64,000 bases of DNA, from assembly GCF_021130785.1 (NCBI RefSeq), contig NW_025776813.1:1-64000 (forward strand). Reading direction: 5' to 3'. The notes beneath the pieces were generated by a model, which worked only from the letters and a program-made list of their open reading frames with translations, was not told where the DNA came from and did not search any database. The stretch's first letter is position 1. Every line of letters begins with the position of its first letter. Both the position numbers and the translations under genes were made by a program. This document shows positions 36,439 to 48,400 of this stretch, in pieces. The DNA is from Homalodisca vitripennis. Lineage: Eukaryota; Arthropoda; Insecta; Hemiptera; Cicadellidae.

Positions 36439-39400
36439 TGTGAGGTGTTTCGGTGAAATCGCTTTTTATATCGTCTGCCCTGATAGTTGCAGTCGTGCTG
36501 GGTTCTATTCCAGGGTTGTGATATCGACTTATAGCTATTTCTATCTTACCCGCGCCCTCACCGTACGCTGGTAGAGATCGATATGATACACAAGGTTAAA
36601 CGTGAGTGAACAGAAAATCTCAGACTCGTTCAGAGCGAATTCAGTTATTCGCACTCTTGAATAGAACGATATCATCACAGTTTTCCTGTTCTATGTTTCG
36701 CGATTTTACGTGGATAAATGTTGATTAGAGCTGTCAATGCCCCGTTCTAGAATGCGACGTTTAGAAATAAATCCTATTGTAACGACGACTATTTGACAAT
36801 TATTTGTGCGTGAGAAAAACAGATTTTTAATATCGGTGGTCCGCGAGATCTTTATTCCACAGCCGTTGGCTCAAACCGGTCTCGGTATCGTCTGCTCGTT
36901 TCTTCTTCCTTCAGTGTGTTGTTGTGCTGTGTTAAGCTGAGGTTATGTTTTGACTTTATAGTATCAAAATAAAATATTAAATATATTAAACCAACAGATT
37001 CCTTCTCTATACTAACAAGACTAACGTTAACGTATAAGTTTATAAGTTAAGCTGGAAGCAAAATGTCTTAGGGAAGTCTTGTGTTATATCTCTCTCCTGT
37101 GAAGCAGCTAAATCCCTTCTAGCAAATATATTTAGGTTATTTAATACAAGTATCCTTGTTCAGCAATAATACAGGTATTTCGTGGTGTACTATTTTCCTC
37201 TTTAAGCCCTTAGTATCAAATATGCTAATATTAACAAGCATTAAAAGTTTGTTATAGCCTACAACCTAACAGTCACTTTGAAACATACTCTTCGAAGTAG
37301 GAAGTAAAGCTTATGCGATTTACAGGGCACCAAACAAATATTATTTAGAAACCGGGCTGAGAATTCAGAGGTTTATTAAGCCAATGAATAATATATCTGT
37401 AAACAAGGCTGTTACCTAGATAGCCTAAATTAAGTTCCCAGCCTATCCTGGCGTTGATCAATAACTTTGAGCTTAGGCTATTAGGCCTACACGACTTAAA
37501 GTAAGCAAAATATATTATCATGAGCTATAGAAAGGTTTATATATGCTATATCTAGTAGATTGACCAAGTACATACACCTAACTTATCTTATGCACCAAAC
37601 TATTAACTTTTAAGAATAGGATAACAAACCTATACAGCTTATAGGATGCAAAATATGCGTTTTGCAAACTAGGACAGGTAGTGAAAGGTAATAGAACCTA
37701 TATTTAATAGATACTCTACTGTCACTAGACGAGATAGCCTATAAGCTGGTCTTAACCTATCCTACGCACCGAATTAATCCAAATTTTAGGAATAGGATCA
37801 CAAACCTACGCGGCTGATAGGATGCAAAATACGCGTTTGCAAACTAGGATAGGTAGTGAAGGGTAGTGTAACCTATAATGAATAGATACGCTACAGGCGC
37901 TAACCGCAATAACCTATAAGCTGCTGTTAACCTATCCTACGCACTGAATTATTAATTTTAGGAATAGGATAACAAGCCTACGCGGCTTTTAGGATGCAAA
38001 ATACACGTTTGCAAAACTAGGACAGGTAGTGAAAGGTAATAGAACCTATATTTGATAGATACACCACTGTCACCAAACGAGATTACCTATAAGCTGCTGT
38101 TAACCTATCCTACGCACCGAATTATCAATTTTAGGAATAGGATAACAAGCCTACGCGGCTTATAGGATGCAAAATACACGTTTGCAAACTAGGACAGGTA
38201 GTGAAAGGTAATAGAACCTATATTTGGTAGATACACTACTGTCACCAAACGAGATAACCTATAAGCTGCTGTTAACCTATCCTACGCACCGAATTAATCA
38301 ATTTTAGGAATAGGATAACAAGCCTACGCGGCTTATAGGATGCAAAATACACGTTTGCAAACTAGGACAGGTAGTGAAAGGTAATAGAACCTATATTTGA
38401 TAGATACACCACTGTCACCAAACGAGATTACCTATAAGCTGCTGTTAACCTATCCTACGCACCGAATTATCAATTTTAGGAATAGGATAACAAGCCTACG
38501 CGGCTTATAGGATGCAAAATACACGTTTGCAAACTAGGACAGGTAGTGGAAAGGTAATAGAACCTATATTTGGTAGATACACTACTGTCACCAAACGAGA
38601 TAACCTATAAGCTGCTGTTAACCTATCCTACGCACCGAATCATTAATTTTAGGAATAGGATAACAAGCCTACGCGGCTTATAGGATGCAAAATACGCGTT
38701 TGCAAACTAGGGACAGGTAGTGAAAGGTAATAGAACCTATATTTGATAGATACACTACTGTCACCAAACGGGATAACCTATAAGCTGCTGTTAACCTATC
38801 CTACGCACAGAATTATTAATTTTAGGAATAGGTATAACAAGCCTACGCGGCTTATAGGATGCAAAATACACGTTTGCAAACTAGGACAGGTAGTGAAAGG
38901 TAATAGAACCTATATTTGATAGATACACTACTGTCACCAAACGGGATAACCTATAAGCTGCTGTTAACCTATCCTACGCACCGAATTATCAATTTTAGGA
39001 ATAGGATAACAAGCCTACGCGGCTTATAGGATGCAAAATACACGTTTGCAAACTAGGACAGGTAGTGAAAGGTAATAGAACCTATATTTAATAGATACAC
39101 TACTGTCACTAAACGAAATAACCTATACTACACACCGAATTATTATTTTTTTCAAAGATTTCGTAGAATTCAAGGTTAACGAATCAGCACTAGTTTTTAT
39201 ATTCAACATTCAATATTCGTACTGTTTTTAAATTCCCTTAATGATTACAATTCGGGGTGACTCACCAAAAGACGATATATGGCGACTGCGTATTCTCTCG
39301 TACAGGGCTCTCGTATTCCTCGACTCGACTTCAGACTTCATAAACCGACGTCCGCAAGCGAAAACTCTTCTCCTCGAATTGGCTTCACTCCACGACGTTA

Positions 39401-39707
39401 GCAAGCAAAAACTCTCTGTCCCTTGTCGGATCGGCTGTATAAGTAGGCCGCCAGCCGGTCATGCGCAGAGACGCGTTTTCGTCAGTCGTCGCCAGACGCT
39501 GCAGCGGTCACATCGGAGCTCCGGCTAACTGCACTGCCCCGAGTAGAGAGGTTCCCTAACCTCAAATCGATTCCTTCTAATGGAATGACGACGACGACTA
39601 TCGACAAAAAAAAAATAAATCGACACACCTACTTGTCAAAATAAACGTTTTCCCGGTTCCCCCTCATTTAAGAAAAAAAAACGGGGTATAAAATTGAAAC
39701 CCTTACA
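36439..39707 (-). repeat. Gypsy B 5' LTR (3269 bp)
   Basis: Copy of 24849-29646 with fewer satellite units. Differences outside the array are mostly single-base insertions or deletions, for example gaacgatatc against gaaacgatatc, and gcgttttgcaaac against gcgtttgcaaac. Confidence 0.9.
37575..39135 (-). repeat. 172-bp satellite array in Gypsy B 5' LTR, about 9 units
   Basis: The same monomer as in the 3' LTR, with unit starts near 37756, 37930, 38102, 38276, 38449, 38623, 38796 and 38968 plus diverged edge units. The variant gctacaggcgc occurs once (37879), against twice in the other LTR. Confidence 0.93.
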
Positions 39708-40479
39708 TGCTTCCACCAAAATTTACAATTTGTTTTTCTTGGTTACGGTGTACAATTTCAAGTAAATTAGGTTTGATTAAATCTAGTCTTGTTCGTAAAT
39801 TACGATTAAACATAAGTTTTGCTGGTGACTCATTGGTTGTACTATGTACACAATTTCTGTAAGCTAGTAAAAATTTACATAAAGCTAATTCAGAATTGTC
39901 GTTGCTAAGTAAAGCACATTTCAATCTTTTCTTTACTGTCTTAACTGAATTTTCCGCTTGACCATTACTGGCTGGGTGGTAAGGTGGTGTGAAAGTATGC
40001 CGAATTCCATTTGACTTCAGAAATTGGCTAAATTCAATTGAAATGAAAGGTGGGCCATTATCTGATACAATATGTTGAGGTAAACCGTACCTCGCAAACA
40101 TAGGTCTCAACTTGTTTATTGTTTGTTTAGCAGAAGTAGAAGTGATTTCCTCGACTTCGAGCCATTTACTGTGTGCATCAATTATTACTAAATATAATTT
40201 AGAATTGAATGGACCAAGAAAATCCAAATGGATCCGTTGCCATGGATGTTCGGGATACTCCCACACATGCAATACACTTTTTGATGGATTTTGCCTTTCA
40301 CTTTGACATGGTTTACAACTGCTTGCTAGACACTCAATATCCTTATCTATTCCTGGCCAATACATATAACCACGAGCTATGGAATTCATCTTTACAATAC
40401 GAAGATGACCTGTGTGCAATTCATTCAACATTTGTTTTCTTAACACTTTCGGTACTACAACTCTATGACCATACATCAA
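39708..40479 (-). pseudogene. Gypsy A integrase, N-terminal and catalytic part (truncated by Gypsy B)
   Basis: A zinc-binding region (LHTGHLRIVKM and ASSCKPCQSER) is followed by the DDE core: HLDFLGPFNSK (Asp), QHIVSDNGPPF (Asp) and HPASNGQAENSVK (Glu). This is a K02A2.6-type Gypsy integrase. Its frame ends at the Gypsy B LTR; the C-terminal end is at 24357-24848. Confidence 0.92.
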
Positions 40480-40699
40480 TATTTCTTGTTCTATAGTTAA
40501 CTCATTTTGTCTTTGCGCATAAGCACTAAGTTCACTAATTACCTTCTCTGGCCAACCATGACAAACATAATTTAAAACCTTACTTACTTCAGGATCTAAA
40601 CGGGTTTCTCGCTTAACATCTTTAAAGTTAAGGGGTATTTCACTTTCCTCAATATATTGTAAATAAGTACCTATGTAGCTTACTTGATCTGGTTCCTCT

Positions 40700-41168
40700 A
40701 GGTTTTGTCTTAAGTCATTTACATTTAAAGGTAACCTTCACAAACCGTCCGCATGTCCGTTAGCTTTGGAACGGATGTATTCAATATCAAAGTCATAAGC
40801 AGATAAAAACAAGGCATAGCGTTGTAGCCTACTAGCTGCATACGCTGGTAATCCTTTCTTGGGACCAAACACTGATATCAAAGGCTTATGATCTGTGACG
40901 AGAGTAAACCTTCTGCAAAACAAGTATTGGTTGAACTTCTTAATTCCAAACACTATTGCGAGTGCTTCTTTATCAATGACAGAATACTTGAGCTCTGCTG
41001 AGTTTAACGACTTTGATGCAAAACAAATAGGTTTTTCACTGTTATCACTTTGGATTTAAGTTAGGACACAGCCCAACCCATATGAACTACTTTAAAGGTA
41101 AATCAGGATTGTAATGAGCTAATATAGGAGCTGAAATTAATTTTTGCTTAATTACATTAAAAGATTTT
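40700..41168 (-). pseudogene. Gypsy A RNase H region
   Basis: The open part at 40738-40953 contains FTLVTDHKPLISVF and DFDIEYIRSKANGHADGL, the TDHKPL and HADGLSR-type motifs of Gypsy RNase H. At least two frameshifts or stops separate it from RT and from integrase. Confidence 0.85.
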
Positions 41169-41960
41169 TTACAGGCTGCGTTCCATGCAAAGGGTGTCCT
41201 TTTCCTTAGTAAACTGATACATTGGAGTTGCCAGGGTTGCCAGGTTAGGCACAAACTTGGAGTAATAGCTAACTAATCCTAAAAATCCCTTGAGCTGAGT
41301 GACATTAGTAGGCACAGGTGCCTTTGAGACTGCTTCAACTTTAGCTGGAGAGGTGCTAAGACCTTCCTTGCTCAACACATGACCAAGATATTCAATGGAT
41401 GGACAAAAAAATTGACATTTATCTTTGCTCACTGTCAAACCATTTTCACTTAACCTTTGACAAACAGCTTTTAACCTGGCTAAGTGTTCAGCTTGATTTT
41501 TACCAGTTATCAGAATGTCATCCAAAAAACATGATATTCCTTCAATACCTGCCAATAGCTGTTCCATGATACGTTGAAAAATACCAGGTGCAGAAGATAT
41601 TCCATACGGAATACGATTGTAAACAAACAAACCTCGGTGTGTACTGATGGTACATAACCTCTTAGAACTGTCATCCAGTCTGACTTGTTTATAAGCATTT
41701 GATAAATCTAATTTAGAAAAGGTTACTCCTTTCTGTAAGGAGGTGAACAACTCTTCTATTCTAGGTACTGGATATCTGTCTATTTCCAAGTATTGGTTAA
41801 GAGATACCTTAAAATCACCACATATGCGTAACTGTCCATTTTTCTTTAAGATAGGGACAATAGGTGTACCCCATTCACTACTGTCTACAGGTGTCAAAAT
41901 TTCATTCTCAACTAGCCTATCTAGTTCCTTGTCCACTTTACATTTGAGAGAAAACGGCAT
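41169..41960 (-). pseudogene. Gypsy A reverse transcriptase
   Basis: Motifs in order: SSEWGTPIVPILKKNGQLRI, RYPVPRIEEL, FSKLDLSNAYKQVRL (first Asp), RIPYGISSAPGIFQ and SCFLDDILITGK, then LGHVLSKEG and LKGFLGLVSYYSKF. The catalytic box reads FLDD rather than the usual YLDD of this family (codon ttt). This frame starts after a shift near 41945 from the protease/linker frame. Confidence 0.9.
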
Positions 41961-42435
41961 TGGTCTTGGTTTTAAAATACTTTGGTTTTACCTCTGGTTT
42001 AAGATTAAGCTTAACTGGTTCTCCTGTATAACAACCTAAGCTTTCAGTAAACACATTTGGAAATTCTTGATACAAACTCATGACAATATCATTGTCGGAA
42101 CTGGGCCTATCGATAGGTGGTTTGTTTACATGTACATTGTTTTCCTTATACTGTCCTACTAGACTGTTTACATTAAGAGGTATGGTTACTGATACTTGTA
42201 AATCCCTGATCCAATCTCTCCCCATAAGCGGGTTTGCACCTTTTGCAATTACATAGAGTTCTAGAGCTTTATTAACATTGTTGTACTCAACATTTACTAA
42301 TAACTTACCCAAGGGTTGAATTTGCTCACTCGTGTAGGAACTTAAAATTAGACTGGTACTCTTTAAGCGGAATGTGATTAAGATTAGCCTTATAAAAATT
42401 CTCAGAGACAACACTGACACAAGCTCCGCTATCAA
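41938..42435 (-). pseudogene. Gypsy A protease C-terminal part and linker to RT
   Basis: Continues the Gag-protease frame after a shift near 42330. KGANPLMGRDWI is the second conserved block of the retropepsin (the LGRDW-type motif), and FPNVFTESLGCYTGEPVKL is the typical segment before Gypsy RT. Confidence 0.8.
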
Positions 42436-43594
42436 CCTCGAAAACTACTAATCTATGTTCCAATTTGAGGTTAACCTTGATCGGATCAACTCTCACATGA
42501 TTTAATCTTCCTAGGCTTACAAACTCGTTAGGCCTATCTTGTATAGAAAACAAGTTACTTAAATCATAAACTTCATCATTTACATTAGGCCTACATTGTG
42601 CATAGTTTACATTTGCAGTAATTTGACTAGGGTTAGGTGTACTTTCTGATACATACTGTTGCTTATATTGAAAATTCTGCTTTTTGCCTTTGCCTTTGTG
42701 CTGGGGAAACTTCTTATTACTATTAAAATTTGAAGTGGTTGATTTACCTGAATTTAGGCCTAATTTTGATTTACACATTTTCTCCAGATGACCAATCTTA
42801 CTACAAAAATTACATTTGTAATTTCTATACCTGCACACATTTGTGACGTGGCCACCTTTGCCACAACACCAACACATTTTATCACTTGACACATTCTCCT
42901 CCCTCCTAGGCTGGAAACGTTTCCTCTGATGTTGATGTTGATGTGGAGATGGTCTGAACTGCTGCATCTTCATCCCTGCCGCCATGTTGCTGGTATAAGC
43001 CATGGACGTCGTCTGCCGCTCCGCCGCCTCCAGGGACAGGGCCAGCTGCATCGCTTTGTCGAAGGTTAAGTCTACTTCTCCAATCAGGCGTTTCTTGATA
43101 GTATCACTCCGCAGACCGCTTACCAGGCGATCTCGCAAATAGTCCGGCAACTTGTCTTGAAATTCACAATATGTTGATAGTTTTTTTAGTTGCACAACGT
43201 ATTCACCAACTGTTTCATGTTCATGTTGGTTGCGTAAACTAAATTTGTACCGTTCCGCAATGAACGACGGTTTAGGACTGACATGATCTTGTAGAATTTG
43301 CACAATGTCCTTGAATGTCTTAGAACTAGGCTTGTTCGGCGTACACAAATCCTTTAACAAATTATACGTTTTAACACCTATGACTGTTAACAAAGTACTC
43401 ACTTTCTTTTCAGGTTTAATGTCATTGCAATCTATGAAAAGTTCGAATCTTTCGACATAAGATGACCAAGATTCCTCCGCACTGTCATAGGGTCCCAACG
43501 AGCCTATTATTCCGGTCGCCATGTTGAACTCAGGATCTTCGTTAAATAAACTGTCTATGAAAAGAGGCGCGATTTCACTAACACAATCCGACAT
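42326..43594 (-). CDS. Gypsy A Gag and start of protease
   Basis: A 422-residue open frame from ATG. The capsid region contains WSSYVERFELFIDCN and NQHEHETVGEYVVQLKKLS, the familiar K02A2.6-type Gag signature. Two CCHC knuckles follow (CWCCGKGGHVTNVC and CNFCSKIGHLEKMC), then the retropepsin active site in VVFEVDSGACVSVVS. The frame ends shortly after the protease motif, where a shift leads into 41938-42435. Protease is thus fused to Gag in this element. Confidence 0.9.
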   Translation of the reverse strand: MSDCVSEIAPLFIDSLFNEDPEFNMATGIIGSLGPYDSAEESWSSYVERFELFIDCNDIKPEKKVSTLLTVIGVKTYNLLKDLCTPNKPSSKTFKDIVQILQDHVSPKPSFIAERYKFSLRNQHEHETVGEYVVQLKKLSTYCEFQDKLPDYLRDRLVSGLRSDTIKKRLIGEVDLTFDKAMQLALSLEAAERQTTSMAYTSNMAAGMKMQQFRPSPHQHQHQRKRFQPRREENVSSDKMCWCCGKGGHVTNVCRYRNYKCNFCSKIGHLEKMCKSKLGLNSGKSTTSNFNSNKKFPQHKGKGKKQNFQYKQQYVSESTPNPSQITANVNYAQCRPNVNDEVYDLSNLFSIQDRPNEFVSLGRLNHVRVDPIKVNLKLEHRLVVFEVDSGACVSVVSENFYKANLNHIPLKEYQSNFKFLHE

Positions 43595-43752
43595 TAATGT
43601 TTGAACTGAAATTGATGCGAATCAATTGTTGTGTGTACCTTCCTACACCGCACTTGTGTACCTTACTACACTGAAGCGTCCGTGCACCTGTCTACACCGA
43701 CATCTTTGCACTCCCGAATGATCAATGTCTTCTTGCTGCGCGTTTCTTTAAA

Positions 43753-43766
43753 CTGCCTCGTCGCCA
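43753..43766 (-). promoter_or_regulatory. Gypsy A primer-binding site candidate
   Basis: The minus strand reads TGGCGACGAGGCAG, starting four bases inside the 5' LTR. TGG complements the CCA end of a tRNA; I cannot assign the tRNA without a search. Confidence 0.6.
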
Positions 43767-43770
43767 GTTT

Positions 43771-44150
43771 TGTAATGTCGAGATTCGACATTACGGTGGT
43801 GGTCGGATCATAGCCTAGAGGTAACCGGGCTGGTAAATTAAACACATGTTTGAAAGTTAACGCACTGGCCGAACCGACCGCATCTTTTCATGGTCTGGGG
43901 AGGACTGGGGCAATACAAAGGTAGCAGGGGCTGAGGCGTGGGATTGGACACAAGCATCAGGTGAGGTGGTATGATGCCAGCCGACCAACCAGAGCCATTT
44001 ATTAGAATCAGCTCACCCTCTACGTCATACAACTTGCAAAACATATTGCCACACGTGAAACCACATAAAACTAAATTATTGTACTGACATACAGGGTACC
44101 AACTGTCTTGTTACACCACATAATATTATTTATTTAATTAATATACTATA
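43771..44150 (-). repeat. Gypsy A 5' LTR
   Basis: 380 bp, near-identical to 23696-24075. The outer border is fixed by the ctatt target duplication at 44151-44155. Confidence 0.9.
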
Positions 44151-44659
44151 CTATTATACAGAATTTTATTTTTACAGAGAAATGCCACGTCTTCATGGAA
44201 GAGGACGAATAGTTATTCAATCATGTGATTTATATGCTACTTAATTTGAACTTATGTGACCAAACTGTTAACAATAGTTATTCACACATAGAAACACAAC
44301 CTTTTGATTTGTTTGGTACTTAGGTTATGCAACCAATATACTCACTTCGTTCAATAAATTTTCAAAATTAGTTCAATAACTTCAATAAATATCTATAGTT
44401 ATTTATGTAACATCTTCAATCTCTTTTAATGTAATATTACAATTAGCACTCACACAATAATTACACGATGTTACAAAACAACACACATATTTGATAGCAG
44501 CACAAACTGTCAGGAAAACCTGGAATTAAAATAGAAAACATTTGAAACTGTGATCGTAGCGCATTCTGCTGGATACAATGTAAAACATTCCAAGATGGTC
44601 CACCCATTTAGGAGGAGTTCAGCTCCATACACACGCACACAAGAAATATAAATATAAAG

Positions 44660-45010
44660 ATAATGAAATTCGGTAGTTTAGATAGGCTAATTAGAAATAT
44701 CAATAATTTTATTGCGATGTTGGCCGCTTATTATAATTCAGCCTTTAAATAACTATAATCTAATTCAGTTCGTCATTTTAGTAGTTTAGATAGGCTATTC
44801 GGAAATATCTATAATTCGATTGTGATGGTGGCCACTTATTATACTTCAGTTCTATACGGAATACTTCTTTAGTATTTTAGATAAATAAAATTCTGTTGTC
44901 CAGTTCCTATACTATACTGTAATTTTAAATAACTATAATGAAATTCGGTAATTTAGATAGACTATTCAGAAATATCAATAATTCGATTGTGATGGAGGTC
45001 ACTTATTATA
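44660..45010 (+). repeat. short tandem units of the Helitron-like repeat, right part
   Basis: Three diverged units built on aattcggtagtttagatagg, gaaatatcaataattcgatt and gatggtggccacttattata, matching the units at 23395-23580. Confidence 0.65.
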
Positions 45011-45396
45011 CTTCAGCCTTATCGGAAAATCATCTAATTTGTTTGTGTATACTCCTGAAGGATTAACAAAAATTTTGTACATTCAATGGCATTACGATAA
45101 ATTAAGTTGTAAATTGAAAAAATATACCTGTTATAAAATAGTTTGTTTTAACTTTTTTACCTTCAGATTAAGTAAGTTTTCATTTAAAACATCCTCTACA
45201 TTTCACATCACTCATGTTATACTCACACACTATCGGTTGGTCGAAGTGTGATTAAATGTACATGTGATGAAGTTATATATTGTAATAACATTTTAATAGA
45301 CATTTTTATCAAAACAGCCCAGATTGTTACAGATTAATCAAAGTTTCAAATTTTTGAATTTAAGACGTGTGTACAGGACAACATCTGTCGGGTCTG

Positions 45397-45400
<4 letters not shown>

Positions 45401-45438
<38 letters not shown>
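45401..45438. repeat. (TA)n microsatellite at the end of the Helitron-like repeat
   Basis: Pure TA run directly after the catctgtcgggtctgctaa terminus. Confidence 0.9.
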
Positions 45439-45439
<1 letters not shown>

Positions 45440-45440
<1 letters not shown>

Positions 45441-48400
45441 TTTTCGAAGACAACTTTGAACTATACGCGTATATTTCTGGTCTACGATATTCCTGATAAA
45501 AAAACCACAGCTTAGTTTATTAAGAAAGGTTTTTTCGAGCGGTATTTAAATATATTTTTTAATACATTGGATGGTTTACATTTATCACTGGTGCAATATT
45601 TGATAATAATTAGATAGTAATTTAGTCATTAGAATCGCAGTTTGTATTCAGTAGTTTCTAAAATTGTAAATGTAAAAAAACATCAGCAACTTTGGAGAAC
45701 TTCAGCTGAAGTGCATTAACTGATTACTGCGGGTTATGTTTCAAAATACTATAACTATCAACATAGATATCCCCAATAATACCTTCTTCTAACTATAATA
45801 AATTATTTAAGAAGAGAAATAGCAGAATTGGTCCTTGCCATTTCTGAGATTACTGTGGCAAATTTTTTAAATTAATAGGTAGAATTTTGAATTAGCTATT
45901 TAAATTTGGAAAATCATGGTGCAAAATATTTTCACATATTATTAATAATCTAACAATCTAAAAAATAATAAAGTTCGTCGTAATAATGTATAGTAAACAT
46001 TAAAAAGAAAATATCAAATTAAGAATTTTTATATTACGTAAAATCCTTATGGTTGTACTAGGCACGTTAATTTCTACAAATAAAATCCTTGCACTTTAAT
46101 GTATTCAGTTTTAATCTGTGCGATAAAGATTATGGGAGCACTCAACTGTCCAATATTTATTGTTTGTTTTAATAGCTTGTACTAGTTTTACAGTATTCCT
46201 TTACAGTTCACTTATTTCTTTCTCTGTTAATGCTTTAAAAAGATTTTAAGCGGTAATATAGTGCTAATATTAGTTCAAATTCAGACTTATATGGAGTGAA
46301 TACTCGTTAAAATAATGTTTATTTGTTGATTATCCACGTGGTGTCTTTTGAAAATTTACGAATAGTAGTTTTTTGTCATTTCAGCTAGATTCCGAGACCC
46401 TTCATAGGTCATGAACGCAAAACTGTCTATGATGACATTTAATTATGTGCTGTGAAAATCAGATCGAATGTATATTATAGCCTTTTGTGGTATAACAAAA
46501 CATTAGCTATCTTATATATAGCTATCATAATTATATACTTGTGTTTAGTGATTTACATAGCAAATAAAAAACAAGTAGATTGTAAAGAAAACTAGTAGGA
46601 ATGTAGTAATAAATTTACTGGAAGATATTACTCTGCGCTAGAGGTTCCCTGGACGTGTACTCTGTTTTTTTTTTCGTTATAGTAACATTGTATGCAGTTT
46701 AGTAAAAGAGCTAGGATACATTATGAAGTATTGGAATAACTTGTTTTAAGATTTCTGTTTCGTAATTATATATAACAAATTATTACAGTTTTTGTGTTAA
46801 GAAGTGGATGAGGGAAACATTACCGTTTTTCTTATGTTCCAGCTGACCAGAAGCTGCAAATAAGACTCAATAAATAAGCACACCTCTGCAAGAGTAAAAT
46901 ACTACAACTCAGTTCGTGTTGTTGGAACGGTCTAAAAGGCGTTTAAACTTTAATAAGTCATAACGCACTAGTGCAGGGTAGCACAGAGCTGCCGTTTTGC
47001 GTTATTTCACTCTTAGTGGTGATTACCAAGATTTTGGTCGACAAAAATTAAAAACTTTCAATTTTCGGTACGTTTCTTTTAAATTTGCCACTTGCAACAG
47101 TCCTCATGATGAATTTTCTCAAAGATTCTTTTGCATGTTCTCCAACAAGGACAATTCTTTAATTCGAGTAACGTAGAACGTGGAAGAAGAACGTAAGATT
47201 ATAACGTATTACGTCATTATAAATAACTTCTATTCCTAACATTTTTCCCACATCTTGGTTTTATGATAGCAGCCTTTTGAAAGCTTAGAAATGGAATGCT
47301 TGTATATTAGTTTTTATACAGTATAACGCAAACTAAAATAGAATTTTTTCAGAATTCTTCATATAGTCTATATAATGCCTATTATGGTAGGTTTCATTTT
47401 ATATCTAGTAAGGTGTCCAGACAGCGGGAGTACTAATTTTATATAATACACAGCGTGTATGAATAACAGTGAACAGAGTAACTACTAAAGTTCCTAATAC
47501 ATACAGACTAAACGTGGTTAAGATACAGTATATGGCTTAAGTTGAGTTACTTCACCAGTATTAACCAATGAAAAGGTTAGAAGATGAAGGCTATTTATTT
47601 TTGGAAGCATCCTTGGCTATTTAATAAAATAAATCTAACCTAACAATTTTATTAAACCATCAACTAATATTTATTTTTGCTTATTTTTCGATAACTCTAC
47701 AAGTTCCAAGATACTGCCAATTTAGAATTATAGATATTGCTGTCTCGTAAGGTTTCAAAATATTGGTGTTTCAAACTGTTATGATTATATTTAAATGTCA
47801 AAACTGACATTTATTGCACATTTAGTGCTTTGAGAATTAAAGAATAACAATTTATCTTCAGTTTTACACTTAGAGATGCTGTCCCACCTGTGAAATCTAT
47901 CTTTCTTGCGACTAGGCCAGAAGGGACTTTTAATGTCTTATTGTTGACGTTTTTGGTTATTTCAATATCTAACATTTCCTCCGTTAACTGGCGGTAGAAA
48001 CTTTGAAATTCATGGAAAACTTTTGTCCTTTGCTTTTGTAAAATGTTTTGAAGTAAAGAGTACCAAACGGTTTTTAGAGTACGTAATGAGCCTCTAAGAA
48101 TAGAGTTTTCTAACTTGTTTGGTTTTACGGAAAACGCTGGATCATGCGCCGTGGACGCAGTGACTTACCTTTATTTCGTCCAGTGCACTGCGGATATTTG
48201 AGTCGTATTTATATTCAAAATAGGTGAATGTACCTAAGTAATGGTGTTTGCGATTATCGCTCTGGATCCAAGTCAGGACCAACGGAGATGGTTATTGTAA
48301 TATATTAGTATTTTGGTAAGATACTAGGAATTTTCATAACCCCAGCAATACAATAACGTTTTTTTCCATCCTCATTGTCTTATTTTTATACATGTTAACG

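Larger units (their letters stand above)
24849..39707 (-). mobile_element. Gypsy B LTR retrotransposon with giant satellite-bearing LTRs and a Ulp1 gene
   Basis: LTRs at 24849-29646 (4.80 kb) and 36439-39707 (3.27 kb) both run TGTGAGGTG...CCCTTACA in window orientation. They are flanked by tgct duplications. Internal order on the minus strand: tRNA-Lys-type PBS, Gag, zinc knuckles, aspartic protease, RT, RNase H, integrase, Ulp1-like protease, acidic tail ORF, PPT. The Pol type is Ty3/Gypsy. gag and pol are broken by several frameshifts, while the Ulp1 gene is open. LTRs this long are exceptional for Gypsy. Confidence 0.92.
23696..44150 (-). mobile_element. Gypsy A LTR retrotransposon (K02A2.6-like), interrupted by Gypsy B
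   Basis: Two 380-bp LTRs (23696-24075 and 43771-44150) are flanked by a 5-bp target duplication ctatt (23691-23695 and 44151-44155). On the minus strand the order is PBS, gag-protease, RT, RNase H, integrase, PPT. The integrase gene is split at 24845/39708 by Gypsy B. Without Gypsy B the element is about 5.6 kb, a normal Gypsy size. Frameshifts separate protease, RT, RNase H and integrase. Confidence 0.9.
22000..45400. mobile_element. Helitron/Helentron-like non-autonomous repeat, split by nested Gypsy elements
   Basis: The left part (22000-23695) opens after a TA run with tttcttgtgtgcgtgtgtat, then actcctcctaaacggggg and gaccgattttaatgaaat, typical of a widespread insect Helitron-type end. 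The right part (44156-45400) ends in catctgtcgggtctgctaat against a TA microsatellite, resembling a Helentron-type terminus. Both sides hold copies of the same internal repeats (ggccagttctgatactatac, aattcggtagtttagatagg). The right part also contains an inverted copy of the left end at 44600-44660. Removing Gypsy A leaves about 3 kb. No Rep/helicase gene is visible. Confidence 0.5.

Noticed and set aside
44178..44242. short frame MPRLHGRGRIVIQS as a host exon or Helitron Rep fragment
   Set aside because: Only about 20 codons, with no splice context or second conserved block; too little to call.
45324..45515. 63-codon plus-strand frame
   Set aside because: Runs through a (TA)n microsatellite (alternating Tyr-Ile); not coding.
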